This document shows, one piece after another, positions 22,446-35,720 of a stretch of 64,000 nucleotides of DNA. Location: NCBI GenBank assembly GCA_963854835.1, contig OY978527.1, forward strand, positions 29,554,047-29,618,046, given 5' to 3'. The notes beneath the pieces are model-generated. The model saw only the letters and a program-made list of their open reading frames with translations, was not told the origin of the DNA and did no database searches. How positions within the stretch are numbered: the first letter of the stretch is position 1; each line of letters opens with the position of its first letter. Source of the stretch: Megamerina dolium. Lineage: Eukaryota > Arthropoda > Insecta > Diptera > Megamerinidae. The position numbers and the translations under genes are program-made.

Positions 22446-25400
22446 AAATAAAAATTAATATTTCATTCCAATTATATTTCCTTCTTTTATTTTGATTCAA
22501 AGTTCTCAAGCTCTTAAAAAAACATCATATATATTCTATGCCCCCGTACCCATATGGAGATATCCCCCATACAAATAAGAAATAATAGGATTTGGATAGT
22601 AAGTTTGTGTGCCGGACACAGGCGTGGTTTTTATCCGATATCCCTCACCTTCAAATAAATTCGTGCGTTGATAAAAATAATCACATGCAGAAGAGTGTAA
22701 TATAAAATTGATATTTTTATAAGCGAAAAATGGAGTTTAGATAATTTTATTCCAGTTTAGTAGAAAGTAATTTATTTTCTTTTTCTTGAATTTCGTGGTT
22801 TAGCTCCTCTCAGAAGGGCACGACTTTCCAGGTGGTCTTTCTGTGAATGTATGTTAAGGGTAATTATAGTATAAAATACGTTCATGAAACTATTTCATTA
22901 TAGTAATATGTACTGCAATGGAAGCGACAATTTAGAATTGTATTGTAAAGAAGCAATGCTTTGGAAAGGAATGCAAGAAACTCTGCTGAGCATCTATGTT
23001 TCACTTTCAATAATTATTTGATTGATAAAAAATATGTGTGGGTGTGTTTCTTTTTTATGAAAATTGGACAAAAATAAATGTTGAGGCACATCACTTTTTC
23101 ATATACAATCATACTTATGTACATCCATATGACATTTGTGCTTCCGTTCACATTTTTTCAGAATATTTTTATTATAGTTTTTTTTTTAAATAAATATAAC
23201 TTCCAGAAAGTTGAATTGAAATATTGTCGTATTATCTATGCACATGTGCACTCAAACATAGGTACCTATATGTAGTAGGATGATTTCCCATTACTGTAGT
23301 GCAGCTGAGCCCAGTACAGAGTATATATATCACAAGTCAATCTTATTATATTTTATATAAACATGTGTATGTGTGTGGGTGCAGTATGTAATCGTATACG
23401 ATATTCATACTCTTATAGCATCTTGACATTGTTTCATTTTGGATGTTATTGGATTGATTGTGAGAGACGAAGGAATTTTATGCAAAGGAAATTCAATTGT
23501 ATTCATCGTTCTTCAACGAAATGTATGCTATATGCACATGCATTCTTTAGTATTATATCCGTGAATGTGCTATCGTATATATGCATGCATACATTTTTGA
23601 ATGCACCAGTTAATATGTATGTACATAAATGTATATACAATGTAGCACACCAGAAGGAAAATCAAGCTACCATTTTTGACAACGTCTAGGCGAAGACCTT
23701 AGCATCATGATTGCCATACTGATTGATCCATCTTAAATGACTTGCTTGATAAAATGTATATACGTAAGTGGTAAATTTTCTTCTACTATATTCATGCTTC
23801 AGAAATGCTATTTAATTGTCGGAGCCAAAGTTTCAAAGTTCCAATAGTACTATGGAATGTAGTAGAGGAAGAAAGATTACTTTCTTGTTGCCGCAAATCG
23901 ACGTATTCAGTTTAGAGAACATGTGTTATGGATTTTTGTAAATGCCGCCCTATGCCATCGTAACTTTGGCATTTATAAAAGACAGAATATATGTTACGTA
24001 AAGAAAGCATTAGTTTCTTGCTGACCCCAATTGATATTGACAGCATGTGGTTCCAATTTCAGCATAGCTAAAAGAACATTGTGATGAAAGCTTAAACTCT
24101 AGTTTTGATAATTTGCATTGACCCGTAAGACTGTGGTTCATACATTCCTTCCTTTTGGATGTTTGTATTCATGGATTTATATGAATAAGATACATGTTTT
24201 GATTGTTCTAAAGATAAAGATAAAACTAGAAGCAAAAAATTTCTCTCAAGAATTTGTCAAATGTTTTCAAATTACAATTATTTATAAACAAGATTACTAC
24301 AGTTGTGTTACAAAATTAGGTGATGACTTTTGTGCCACTTTGTACACAAATGTGTTGATATTCTACACTCAAAGAGTCAAGAGTATATTAAGTTTATTCC
24401 TCTGTTTGTAACATCCATAAGGAGATCATGTCTGTTTGCAGAATATATTAACAACGAAGGGACAATCTTAAAAATAGGCTTAATTGGATGAAAACCATGC
24501 CTACTCCATATATTTTCAAATACATATTTTCTTATATTACACACGAAAATATAAAGATATCAAGCTTAAAACAGGTCCGTATAATTATATTTTCTAATTA
24601 ACACAATAGGAGACTTTGCGATTTGCTAATTAATGGACGAGTTTGAGAGTGGACGTTATCAGATAAAAATCGAGTATACCCCAATCATAAATGTATGCTT
24701 TTTTCTTTAAAAAGAATGTTTGTCTACCTGTTATCTAAGCTTCGAGTTAATTTAGCTTTCCCAATCTTTTTAAATTTATTTTTAAAACAATTTTTATTTG
24801 ACATAGTATACTAGCAATCAACTATTTCATAGCACAAATCTCTGTATAATTTTGTAATAGTTGTACTAACAAATATATCAATTTAATTGATTTATTTTAT
24901 CTGACATGCGACTGGTTGATTTTCTTTCACCACTAAGAATATGGCAAGATGACTTGCATACTATAGTGTGCATGCATTATAACTATTCTATTCCACATAG
25001 TCATCATGAGTATATCTTTCTTTGAGGGTCCATTGAAAATGACTTAAATGTGCTACTGGGTATTTGTGTGTTTGCTGTTGTAGGTGAATGTTATTTCCAA
25101 TTTGATAAAAATGAATTCAATAAATTTGCACTGGTGTTTACTGATAGTTGAATAAGACAAAATATGTGCACATTTGAGTACAAATATAGACATACGATAA
25201 GGATATAGCTAGATGCCTTCAATATTCATCATTGTTGCTGAAGCAATTCTTGTGAATACTACATGCGACAGGAGGCGTTTAAAGAATATCAAGTACGTGG
25301 CGAATGATATTGTTGAAGACAAATTTTATAGGAGAATTGAAAAATGGAAAATGGTATTGTAAAATATTTCAAACGATTACTGTGAATCTCCGGTTCAATC

Positions 25401-28400
25401 TTTTTGAATCAGCGTAATTCAATATTCACAGAACTTTATTCAATCGTAAACATCATCAGATACAGTAAGATATAAATTTCAATGGCCTGGAAAAACAAAT
25501 TACTTACAAAACTAAATTTCTTAGAAATGTTAGTGTGTTTCGAAGCTTTTATATATTAAATGAATAGTTAAATATTAAATCAAACAAATTGTTTGAAATA
25601 GAAGCTTGTCTTATTACGTTTATACAAGGTGATTCTAATTCAAGGCTCTCTAGGTGAATTTAGTTTTCTTTACGATTCAAATGTGAATTTGGCAAACGAG
25701 AATATAAAAATAGGAACTAGGGTGTGATAGAATGTGACTTTATCCCCTTTTCACGATTCTGTTGTATAAACACTATTGGATTGTTTTATTTTCTAGTTCT
25801 CACAAAAAAATTCGACTATTTATATATACTTATTATTCAGGCGCCTCTAAATAAATAGCCCATTGTTACATATTAGAGGGACAATTCTCTTTCAAATTTT
25901 ATTGTACGTAAAGTATGTATTTTCATTTGAATTTTTAATAAATTCAATAAAAAACAGAGCGAGTCAAAAGTAGTATTGATTTTTAGTTGAACTACAAATA
26001 GGATATGGGGTCGGTCGGTCGGGCACATACTGATCGAGTGCTCACGTGCAGTATTGGGTATAGCTACACCTTGTTACTGGCTTCTATTGTCATAGTTACA
26101 TTTCCTATGCTCACACTAGAATCTATTGTTTTGTTCAATTGTAAATTTACAGTGAGCATGACATGCTTTATACGAGAACGGAAATCTAGTGGATGAACAT
26201 TATTTATTGGCATTTTTTGTTTTTTTGTTTACAGTTCATAGTCGAATGTCCTGGAATTGAGCTTGCATTTGTTTAGTTTGGAATTGTTTTTCAAACTTTT
26301 TTTTTGAGTTTTATTTTTGTTCGCTTGTTATGTTTTTCTCAATTTTGTTTTAGTCTTTGTTTAATATGTTTTCTTCTTTTCTACTACCACGTAGTAATGG
26401 AAAGATAGGATTGCATTATGCATAAACATAGAAATGTGAATTGACAGAAAAATGGTATGAGTTTCTCTTTAGATAGAATTTATAGAGGTGACTTTTATCT
26501 GTGCATTCGCAATTCGATTTCAACAACAGTGTGTTCATTTGTAGCTTCTCCTCGATTACGGATTCAAAATGTTGTGTGTACTCGTACACATGCTTCAGAA
26601 TTTCTTATTCCGTTTCATTCCACTCAAATTTTTCGCATTCATTTGTTCGCCCGTTTAGAGATTTAATTGTGTGACATTTGTTTCAATCTTTGGTTTGTTT
26701 GTTTGCGTCTTCTGAAGCTGAAGCAATTCATATTGTTGAATATGGTATGTACATTAAGCTGCCTCAGGTAAACAAAAAAAAAAAAAGGATGTCTAGAATC
26801 TATTTGGTCAAAAGTAGTGTAACAAAAAAATTGCCTATAACATATAAAAACGGCTATCGGAAATATTTTAGGAATCGTTATACCTAAGCTTACTTTAAGT
26901 TGATAACCATAATACCATTTTCATTTTTTATGAGCCATAAGGCATCTTAATGGACATATGTATTTGCTTTTGTGGTTTTCTCAGGAAACTTGATGAATAA
27001 TTACAGTGATATATGTGTGTGCGTGCGTCTCCTACGACTCTCTATGTCTATCTGCATCTGAGCCTCGATATGTGTTCAATTTGAGTTATTCAATTCGATC
27101 GCATTCAATTTCAATTAAAATCTAAATTATACACTATACACATAAAAAGCTAAACGACTGCCTTTAGCAAATATTGATTTATTTAATTGATTTACGAAAT
27201 TTATTCAATCAAGTTTTGCATACATGCATCTATGTATTTTGCTATATTTGCATATATTTACCATATATACATTAGGATGATGGCATGACGTTCGAATACA
27301 ATTTTGTGATAATTCTTTCTAAACCATGGAAAACTAAAAATTCAATTGGTTTATCTATTCGGCAGTCAATATGAATATGAATGAACTAGTGGGAAAAGCT
27401 CAAATATATGTGGGTAATACCTGCATATAATAATTTTAACCGTGTTTTTTGTTCTTTAATATTCCATATATTTATACTGTCTAAAAACTGTTGTGCACCT
27501 TCCGTACACGCAATCAATTCCAGTTTATTAATCGTCTAAATAGCCTAGCCTCACGATCAATGGCTGATAATAGGATGCTCTTAAATTTCATGAAAACTTC
27601 AGCCTGGTTTCATATACCATATCTCTAATTACCTCTTCATATTGAATATATTTTATTCATATAAATATTTGGGAAATATTAAATATGTATCGTTGTCGGT
27701 ACTTCACATGATGTAATTTGTCGTAGGATATTTTACTAAAATTCTTTTGATTACATAAAATATTAAATTATATCCTTGCTTATTACGTATAGCGACATAA
27801 TATAGCATTTCGTTATTACGACTTTTTACATTTTGGTACTTTTCCGATTTATAGCCCAAATGCTGTCCTGTTAGGCCGCTGTACTGCATGAATATCCAAA
27901 CTAATAAATTCAATAATCAGTCATTTTGGTTGTTTCAAATAAAAATTAGTTATAATAAATTTAAAAACATTTTGAGTTTTTCCTGATTTCAAAACAGATT
28001 TCTAGCAGATTAAGCCTTAAAAATTTAAAAAAGTATTGGACGCTGAATAGAGAAATAAACACGTCAGCGAGGGAATAAAGAAGAGCGCAATAACTTTTTT
28101 TGACAGATGAAATTAGTTGACAGCTCAATGACATTCTGATTAATATGTATTTATAAATACTATGACTCTAATGAATTATGGCCTTAACTGACAGCTTTAT
28201 GAAAATAGTTAAGCTTTTATTAACTGCAGTTAAAAGCTCTGTTAAATTTGAAATATGTGAAGTGTTTCGACCAGAATAGAGTTCACTCTTTCAGCTGTTT
28301 TTTGTTTTGGCATTTGATTTTGACATTCGCTCCGTTAATTTATTTATAGAATGTATTGAAAATAATTACTTAAATCAGCAAAAACAGATTATTGCTGTGA

Positions 28401-28543
28401 GCGCCAACGCTACTGCAATTGTAGCGCTTCAACACATATTCGCGGCGTTTTTGCGTGTGGCATGGATTTTGGTTCTTTTTTAAAAGATCTTTCAACGAAT
28501 GAAATTTACCAATTGTTTGGAAAAAGGAGGTTTAATATTAATA
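22446..28543. other. Long AT-rich stretch without recognisable gene
   Basis: Six kilobases with only short open frames (23363-23689 and 24118-24411 are the longest), none with a recognisable domain or splice context. Homopolymer T runs are frequent around 26.2-26.4 kb. This could be intron or intergenic DNA; nothing in it decides. Confidence 0.5.
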
Positions 28544-28545
28544 TA

Positions 28546-29254
28546 GGGTCTATTAAAAAATAATCCATTATTTTTGAATTAAATTTAGGGTTTTATTTAG
28601 CATAGTTAGAATGATCCGATTTAAAGGCCATTTTGAAGGTAATTTCATAATGCCATTCTCATAGAAACCCTCGTCCCTATTGGCAAAAAACTGGGACAGT
28701 CTATTTTCACAAGGTTCTCTTGAGGCGAATTTTTCACCAGCAAAATCATTCGCCATAGACAGGAGCAGGTAGTAATCACTTGGTGCCAGGTCCGGACTAT
28801 AAGGTGGATGCATAATAACCTCCCAACCAAGCTCCCGAAGCTTCTGATGAGTCACTATGGATGAGTGTGGCCTGGCGTTGTCGTGATGTATCACAATTCC
28901 TCTCCTATTGGCCAAAGCTGGCCGCTTATGGGCGATTGCTTCCTTCATTGTTGACAGAACAGGTCCGAATTAAGAGCTTGGCAGTAGGGGAGCAGCTCAT
29001 ATTAGATGATTTCCAGCCAATCCCACCAAAACTGTAAAATATTGCGTATTTTCTCTTTACTGGTGTCCATATTTGACGCGTGCTTAAACAATACTGAGTT
29101 AAGCAATCACAAAACTGCCTGAAAAGTTTATTTAGTACGAAATCCTGTCTTTCTAACGCCACCTAGCGTAACCCGACCGCACTTATATAACGCGAGATAC
29201 AGATTACTAAAGCCATCTATTGGAAAAATAATTGGATTTCTTTTTACTACACCT
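28546..29254 (-). mobile_element. Mariner element remnant 1 (internally deleted)
   Basis: Bounded by TA on each side and by imperfect terminal inverted repeats of about 24 bp (GGGTCTATTAAAAAATAATC on the left, related sequence inverted on the right). At 709 bp it is about half the usual mariner length, so the N-terminal DNA-binding half is deleted. It carries the C-terminal transposase described in the next entry plus shifted remains of the central region near 28930-29040. Confidence 0.8.
28568..28948 (-). pseudogene. Mariner transposase C-terminal part
   Basis: A 126-codon frame with HHDNARPH (second catalytic Asp at residue 23) and PPYSPDLAPSDYY (third Asp at residue 58). Exactly 34 residues lie between them, the D34D signature of mariner. 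The first catalytic Asp and the helix-turn-helix region are absent. Upstream of its first Met, out-of-frame text equivalent to the WW/DW-G and NSDLYCQQ region of mariners is visible, showing frameshifts. It cannot encode an active enzyme alone. Confidence 0.85.
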
Positions 29255-29595
29255 TATATTACAATATCGGGATAATTCACTTATTTGTTTATTTCTTTTT
29301 TTTTTTGCTTCCATTTCAAATGTGAAATATTTTTTTTTAATTGTCAAATCAGTCAAAATTTTGTAATTATTATTGTTGGATTTTACTGCTGTTAACTTAC
29401 CATTTTCTGTTATATTATCTATCTGTTATATTATCTATATTATCTACAAAAATTCAGTTAACTCAGTTTTCAAAGTGAGTTTACTCTACAAAGTTTGCGC
29501 GGTTTTTTGTTACAAGATTGATGCCCGTATATCAGGCAATACTAATTGAATTGTGTCAAACGGACATATGTTTGAGACGTGACATTTCAGGCTAC
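29255..29595. other. Spacer between mariner remnants
   Basis: AT-rich, with a short tandem TTATATTATCTATC duplication near 29410-29450. No gene. Confidence 0.45.
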
Positions 29596-30605
29596 AGTTC
29601 TTTAATTCATTGCTGGGGGTAAAAAGTTATATTGATTTGAAAATCAGTGAAAAATGTGCCGAAATACGCTATGTGATGCTTTTTTTTACTATAAAAAAAG
29701 TAAAACCGTTGCAAAAACATTTTGCAAAATATGTTCAGTTTACGATGAGAATGCTCTGGAAATGTGAACGCCGGACCCAGAAGTGGTTTGTTAGACCGTT
29801 TCGGAAATTTCGATGTCAAAGATGCACTGCCCTCTGGTCGGCCAGTCACTGAAAAAGTCGATGAAATGTTGAAACTGGAGGTGCAACACCAACACGCAAG
29901 CTTTCAGGAGGTAGCGGAGGCACTAAACATCTACTACGTGATAGTTTGGAATCATCTAAAAAGAGCAGACTACGCAAAGACGCTCGATATTTGGATACCA
30001 CATGAATTACTATCAGCGAAACGCTGCTGAAATGCAACGAAATCGAACCATTTTGGAAGCGAATCATTACGGGCGATGAAAAATGGATTCAATACGAAAA
30101 TATCCAACTTAAACGATCATGGTCAAATGCCGTTGACCATTCACAAAGGACTTCAAAGCCTGAATTGACAGCAAACAAGTTTTTGTTGAGTGTTTAGTGA
30201 GATTGGATAGGAATTGTCTATTATGATTTGCTACATACAACCTAATGAAACGATTAATTCTGATCTCTACTGATCACAATTGGACGGCTTCGAAGCAATC
30301 AACGAAAAGCGATCAGAATTGGCCAACAGAGTTGTGTTTCAGGCCACACACATCTTTGATAATTCAGAACAAATAGTTGGCAAGTTTTGATGCATTCACA
30401 ATATAGCCCGGATCTTGCACTGTCTGACTACCATTTGTTTTGGTCTCTGCAAAACTTTCTGCAAAACGGTTATATTTTAAATCACCAATATGGAAAAAGA
30501 AAATTCTTATATTTTAGAGAAGAAAGTACGAAAAATAAAGTCTCGCCGGGTTCTGCGTTAGTTCCACTTAATGCTAAAGTACACACCCTTTTGTTACAAT
30601 AACAC
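29596..30605 (+). pseudogene. Mariner remnant 2, degenerate transposase
   Basis: Across shifting frames the plus strand reads IRYVMLFF (HTH start, near 29660), GNFDVKDALPSGRPVTEKVDE (29800-29865), WNHLKRADYAKTLDIWIPHEL (29945-30010), IITGDEKWIQYENIQLKRSW with the first catalytic Asp (near 30065-30120), DWIGIVYYDLL (30200), and YSPDLALSDYHLFWSLQNF with the third Asp (30395-30460). The segment that should contain the second Asp (DNARPH) is deleted or scrambled near 30340. The order is that of a complete mariner transposase, so this is a full-length but heavily mutated copy. I did not find its terminal repeats. Confidence 0.82.
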
Positions 30606-32233
30606 CTTCGAGATACTTTCCGTTGGAATACTAAAAAGATGTTCAATATTTCGTGTGTTTAAAGATCCGACATCTGAGGCACGTAGAAATTCACAAATAT
30701 GGCGGTCATACTAATCTTTCGTCACCGCAGCCCAACTGATATTTGATGTTACTCGTAATCAATAACTATAATACATGGATTAGATATTGAAAAGCATATA
30801 CAGGTTCTTTTAACTGTAAAGAATTAAATTGGGTTTAACATACGTTATAATACTGGTAAGAAAATACAATTACGTATACGTAATAACACATTAAAATTTA
30901 TGCATTTTCGATAACATTTAAAACGATAGTTATATTGCAACGGTGTTAACTATATGCGGTATGTACTTGTAGATAAATAAATCATACATAATTCTGAATA
31001 CTTGAGAATTCTCCTAGTATATAATGTGTAATGTGAATGTACACGTACGCTTATGGCTACTTTAACCAACCTGGCATACATAAAATACGCTAGTGGCAAC
31101 GCCCATAAGTACTGGAGAGTATAACAATACCATCGTACAGAAATTTATGGTTAATACATACGAGTAGGTACTCGTACGTTAAAGATCTGTACTTTTGGTT
31201 CGCTGCAAGTATGCACAAGTGTGTATTACGTTATGCATGTACATGCTATTGTACTCGTATATAATTGCAAAGGAATTAATTTATACAAAAGGACTAAAGA
31301 ACAAATCTGATGAAATATAAGGATGAAATAATATTGTATAACGAAAGAAACTTTCAGCTCTTTCGATTACTCGTATTGACTTTGTGATTTTCTGTATCAA
31401 AAACAAAATCTATTATAAAATTTTTAACTTAATGTACTTTGTAGTATAATATGTATAGTTACTCGTATATATGTACTTTATAAGGAAAAAAAAACAAGTA
31501 TTTGTAATTTTCATCTAATTAATGTCCGCAAGCGTTATTTGGAAAACTTTATTTAACATTTTCACAAAAACTTTTAACACGCGAAAGTCGAGCGGAAGTA
31601 CAGTAGCTCTGATAAAGAAAGACAACAGTAAAAAAAAAAAAGAAAAAGAAATGAAGTCCAAAAAACTGAAAGTTAGTCAAAGAAAATAAAGTCATTAGCA
31701 AGTAGAATGCATATGCAGTTTATTATCAGAGCAAGTGAAGAATATTTTAATAAAGTAATTGGCGTTGGACATGGCGAGTAGCTCTAATCAGATGATGAAT
31801 TTAAATTTATTGATGTTGAAATAAGGCTTTCGATAAGTTTTTATTGGAGATGCAGCCAAGTTGAAATATGTGATAGTTATTTTATGCAAGGAAATACTTA
31901 TTTTTAATAGCTACGTAAATAGGTTGAGGTGGAACAATGTGCCGTATTAATAAGACAAACTGAATAATGCAGACACAGTGCAACAAGAAACTTAATCGTT
32001 CTAATGCACCAAAAGATTTAACTCCATATCAATATATTTATTAATCGATTAGAACATTCGAAAAAAAGAACAAAATTTTGGTTGTTCTCTACAACGCAAA
32101 TTAGGCGAAAAATTTGGTATGATCGACTGATTCATTCCTAGATGTCTTCATCAACAAACGTTTATGCGTAGTAAAAACGGATTGAATTGAGCATATCTTT
32201 TTTCAAAGTCGACAATAATTGTTAATTTGCATG
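30606..32233. other. AT-rich DNA without recognisable gene
   Basis: No open frame above about 60 codons and no recognised motif. A-rich tract near 31630. Confidence 0.5.
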
Positions 32234-32235
32234 TA

Positions 32236-33317
32236 CGAGGGCGGTTCCAAAACTACAAAGAAAACACAATCTCCTATTAGTCCTTTAGCTCTATATACTT
32301 TTCCTAGCTATATTCTATAGCTCCGGTACCATGCTTATAGTATGAACTGTCTAGCTCATTAAAATAGCCATCTACCGCAGACTGCACCTCTTCATTGTTT
32401 ACAAATCTTGCGAACAAGGTGCGTGCTGAAACAATTCGAGCTTTAACTCGTTGATTTTGGCCATCGCAATAGCGGATGTGTGAACTGGTGCATTGTCTAG
32501 ATGAAACGACACTTTCTTTTTTGCTAAATGCTGCCTTTTTTCTTTAATTTCATCACTTAAACGCTACAACAAATTAGCATAATACTCGCAGTTGATTGTT
32601 TTTCCTTTTTGAAGATAATCAATAAAAATTATCCCACGTACATCCCCAAAAACAGACGCCATAACCTTGTCTGCAGATGGAACTGTCTTCGCCTTCTTTA
32701 GACACAATTCTCCCATACCAATCCACTGTCTTGACTAATTCTTTGTCTCAGGTGTGAAGTGGTGGACCCATGTCTCATCCATGATTACGAAACGACGCAA
32801 AAACTCGCCTTTATTACTGTGAAACATCGCCAAACGCTCTATAGAAGAATCTTCACGACGTTGTTTTTGTTCTATTGTGAGCAAACACGGCACCCATCTT
32901 GTACACAGCTTTTCCATCTCCAAATTTTCGGTCAATATATGATGTATAGCACTTTTTGAAATGCCTCGTTTAAACTCTGCCATCCAATATTTTATCATCG
33001 TAAACGAAGGCGCAGACTTTCCCAGAGTAGAATCTAGTTCGGCTTTAATATTAGTTGGACTGAGATCTTTCAAATAAAAGTATTGAATTACATAACAGTG
33101 ACCAATTTTTCCAATGTTTACAAATTCACTGAGGTCGTTAACTTTCGATGGCTTCAAAAAAAAAAAAAAAAAAATAAATAAATAAATACTAAACAACGTG
33201 GCGCCTTGAAACTTAAAACATATGTTTCATAAGGTTGCCACTTTTCACCAAAGTAATTTTTTTCAAACTACTGCCGCCATCTATATGCCCGGTCTGGTAG
33301 TTTTGGGACCGCCCTCG
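32236..33317 (-). mobile_element. Mariner element remnant 3 with terminal inverted repeats
   Basis: The 21-bp terminal inverted repeats at 32236-32256 and 33297-33317 start CGAGGGCGG and differ at one position; each is flanked by TA, the mariner target duplication. The element is 1082 bp, near full size. Coding sense is minus. The interior reads as an irritans-type mariner transposase with a deletion between the N-terminal region and KSAIHHIL, and a stop before the third catalytic Asp. Nearly matched terminal repeats suggest it is the youngest or best preserved of the mariners here. Confidence 0.88.
32735..33196 (-). pseudogene. Mariner transposase N-terminal and central part
   Basis: Residues about 30-85 contain the helix-turn-helix region (IQYFYLKDLSPTNIKAELD, SAPSFTMIKYWMAEFKRG). 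After an apparent internal deletion comes IHHILTENLEMEKLCTRWVPCLLT, then FLRRFVIMDETWVHH with the first catalytic Asp (DETW), and TPETKN. Downstream, out of this frame, LDNAPVHTSAIAMAKINEL at about 32440-32500 carries the second catalytic Asp, and the text stops shortly after, losing the PYSPDLAPSDY block. The first 20 residues lie in the AT-rich leader and are probably not part of the original protein. Confidence 0.85.
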
Positions 33318-33505
33318 TATGTATAAATATTTTTTTTTGTTGGTAGAGGAAAGCATCGATTTTTTTTTGCACTAAAACAGTTGGACGAGGACATACATAT
33401 TTGAATAGGTGTTTATAACTATAACTTCATGTTTATGTTTTCACTAAATATTTGTATTATGGAAAAGTATTAATGAAAATTTTTACAGATTTTTAAAAGC
33501 TAAAT

Positions 33506-33832
33506 TTGTCGTAGCTCAGTGGTCAGTGTATTGCCCTTCTGGTCTATAGGTCGTGGGTTCAATCCCCGGCTGAAGCATAACAAATTAGTTAACGAAAAAA
33601 TTTTTCTTTCGAACGGTACCCACCTGTCGGCAAGCAATTTGCAATCCTTCGCAGTAACAATTTGCCATGAAAAAGCTTCTAAAACAACTCTGTGACAAAG
33701 CTCAAAAAAATGATGTCGCAAGAGTTCTGCCATTTGGAACCGACTAAAATAAGTAGGTCCCTTCTAATACTGTCCAAAATTTAACAATAGTGGAAAAAAG
33801 CTTTAAGTGCCACATATTTATTTATTTATAAA
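33506..33832 (+). mobile_element. tRNA-derived SINE (copy 3), most complete
   Basis: The head has both an A box (TAGCTCAGTGGTC) at about 33512 and a B box (GGTTCAATCCCC) at about 33555, followed by GGCTGAAGCATAAC, the ACCCACCTGTCGGCAAGC block, ACTCTGTGACAAAGCTC, an extra segment near 33715-33765 not present in copy 2, and a tail of ATTTATTTATTT. It lies about 190 bp beyond mariner remnant 3. The head resembles a tRNA, but the anticodon arm is not clean enough to name the parent tRNA. Confidence 0.85.
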
Positions 33833-35224
33833 TTTTTCACAAGGTGATTTTTTACAAACTGTAGCTTTTAATTGTTGTATCCTTTTGTAAATGTTGAAAA
33901 TATGATGATTTGAAAATATCATCCTGAGGCACTAATTAGCATGCCATCTTTTAATTGTCAAAATGATTGGTCATTTTCATATATTGATGGTTTCCTCTTT
34001 TAATTTGCTGCACTGTGTACTATAATTATATCGGCGTGTCATTGAGTTATTGTTTCGAACTCATTTAGAGAAAGTTACTTGAGCGTTTTTAATTTTTGCA
34101 CATTGTCACTAGATTATGCATAGGTGGGCACTTTATAACTCGTTAAATTTAAATTTCATTGGTAAATGATTTCTGATGGCACTTATTCTTTGTTCGTTTT
34201 TCGCCTGTTGTACTGTTAAGTAGCACTTGGCTGTGTAGTTGTCTATCTGCTGTTTTTGCTTGTGTTCCAGACGTTAGGTGTCAAAAGCGGTGCAACGACA
34301 GCAAAAAGTTTACCGTAACTTCTAGTATCTACTGAAGTATGTAGATATGTACCTACCTACTCACAGAGAGTACTTTGTGGATAGAACGAGTGGAATGAAA
34401 ATATTATTTATATGGAAATTCTAAATCTACTTTAATTATGGTTATGAATTGCAAAGGAAACAAGAGCATGAAAGCAATGTCAAATTCAATAGTCAAAACG
34501 TTGCTTATTATGTTTGTATCGTAACGTAATATTCGTGCATAATTCATTGAATTCATAGTTGCATTTTATTTTAAGTAGTACTCGTCGCTAATAAAAATTA
34601 TAGTCGGATATTGAAATGATGAGAAACTTAAGAGATATTGGTGTAGGTGTTTGATATGGAACGATTTTTCATCTATTTACAATACATTTAATTACGCAAA
34701 ATATGTAGGGTTTTTGAGTTTAGAACAGTTGTGAGTGTGATGGCTAAATCCGAATTTGAATTCAGATTCAGCGAGCCAAATTCATAGAACTTTACTGCTT
34801 TGGTCTGTCTAGTGTTTAGTCTGTTCTTAGTCTTTTTGGTCTTTTTTTAGACTGTAGGTACTCAGGCAGAAGACCAATGCACCATTGAACATTCGACTTT
34901 TTATTTGTTTTTGGCTGTGGCAACCCCATGAAAAACAGTTGAACGGCCTGCTGAACAAAGCGTTCACATACTATGGATTATGTGGAGAAGAATTTTGGGA
35001 CCTTTCTGTGATGAAAAACTTATACAAGATCTGAGCTGACGAATTGTTATCGCTAAAAATGATTTATTTTGAGAATTATTTTAAGACGTAACTATGATAC
35101 AAATACCCAGTTTCAGTTGAATTTGACGTAAAGTTCTTTAAAGTGCAATGTATTTTTTAAATCCATATAAAAATCTCATCTGGTAACCCTAGATTATATA
35201 TAGTAATTTAACAAGGGAGCTTTC
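33833..35224. other. AT-rich DNA, possible small LINE relic near 34970-35070
   Basis: No intact gene. Around 34970-35040 one frame reads WRRILGPFCDEKLIQDL, similar to the RKIFGP-C motif near the LINE C-terminus, without other supporting motifs nearby. Confidence 0.4.
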
Positions 35225-35720
35225 GTCTATTATTCTCTTTGCCATTTGCCTGACTATTCATAACGATGGTTTTTATTGAATTCCAATAGCTCCAGGTCCA
35301 ATAGCTTCAGTTCTTGAGTGTGAACAATTTTATAGGGATGTAAGCCAAAATCCTTTCTTAAAAGCCGCCTGGTTGTGCTTACAAACAGACGCAATTGTTG
35401 AGATCGTCTTAAAATCAACAAATTCTAGTCTTCAGCAGCATTTGCCTGAACGGCAGCAATATTCTCATTACTTCGAGTAGATCTTTGTTTTGTTGGGATT
35501 TGAATGTTATGCAAAGAAAGCGTACGCGAGAAATGTTGAACAATTCAACGAATAGCAAGCACCGGAATGTTGGAGTGCACAAAAAGTTGCAACCGGAGAA
35601 CGATTATTTTTATAATAAAATTGAATGGTTAGTAAACGTTGTTGAATACATTGGAAAATAAATGACAGATCATGATACATTATATCGTATATGGGTGAAA
35701 CATCATGGCGAAACCATATC
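35225..35720 (-). pseudogene. Tc1/mariner-superfamily transposase, N-terminal part (FLWGYVK family)
   Basis: On the minus strand, the reading begins QQRLLTIQFYYKNNRSPVATF (helix-turn-helix-like N-terminus, near 35650-35580). It then gives STRSNENIAAVQANAAED (near 35480-35425) and ILRRSQQLRLFVSTTRRLLRKDFGLHPYKIVHTQELKPLD (35400-35290). The RRSQQL...LHPYKI...TQELKP order is characteristic of an insect DDE transposase family whose C-terminus has the FLWGYVK block, seen here at 22.3 and 42.4 kb. The DDE catalytic core is not present. Stops and shifts make it a pseudogene. Confidence 0.72.

Noticed and set aside
23363..23689. 108-codon open frame
   Set aside because: Rich in Tyr, Cys and Ile as expected from AT-rich DNA; no motif or neighbouring exon.
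33506..33580. tRNA gene on the plus strand
   Set aside because: Same reason: a SINE head with polymerase III boxes followed by the family body.
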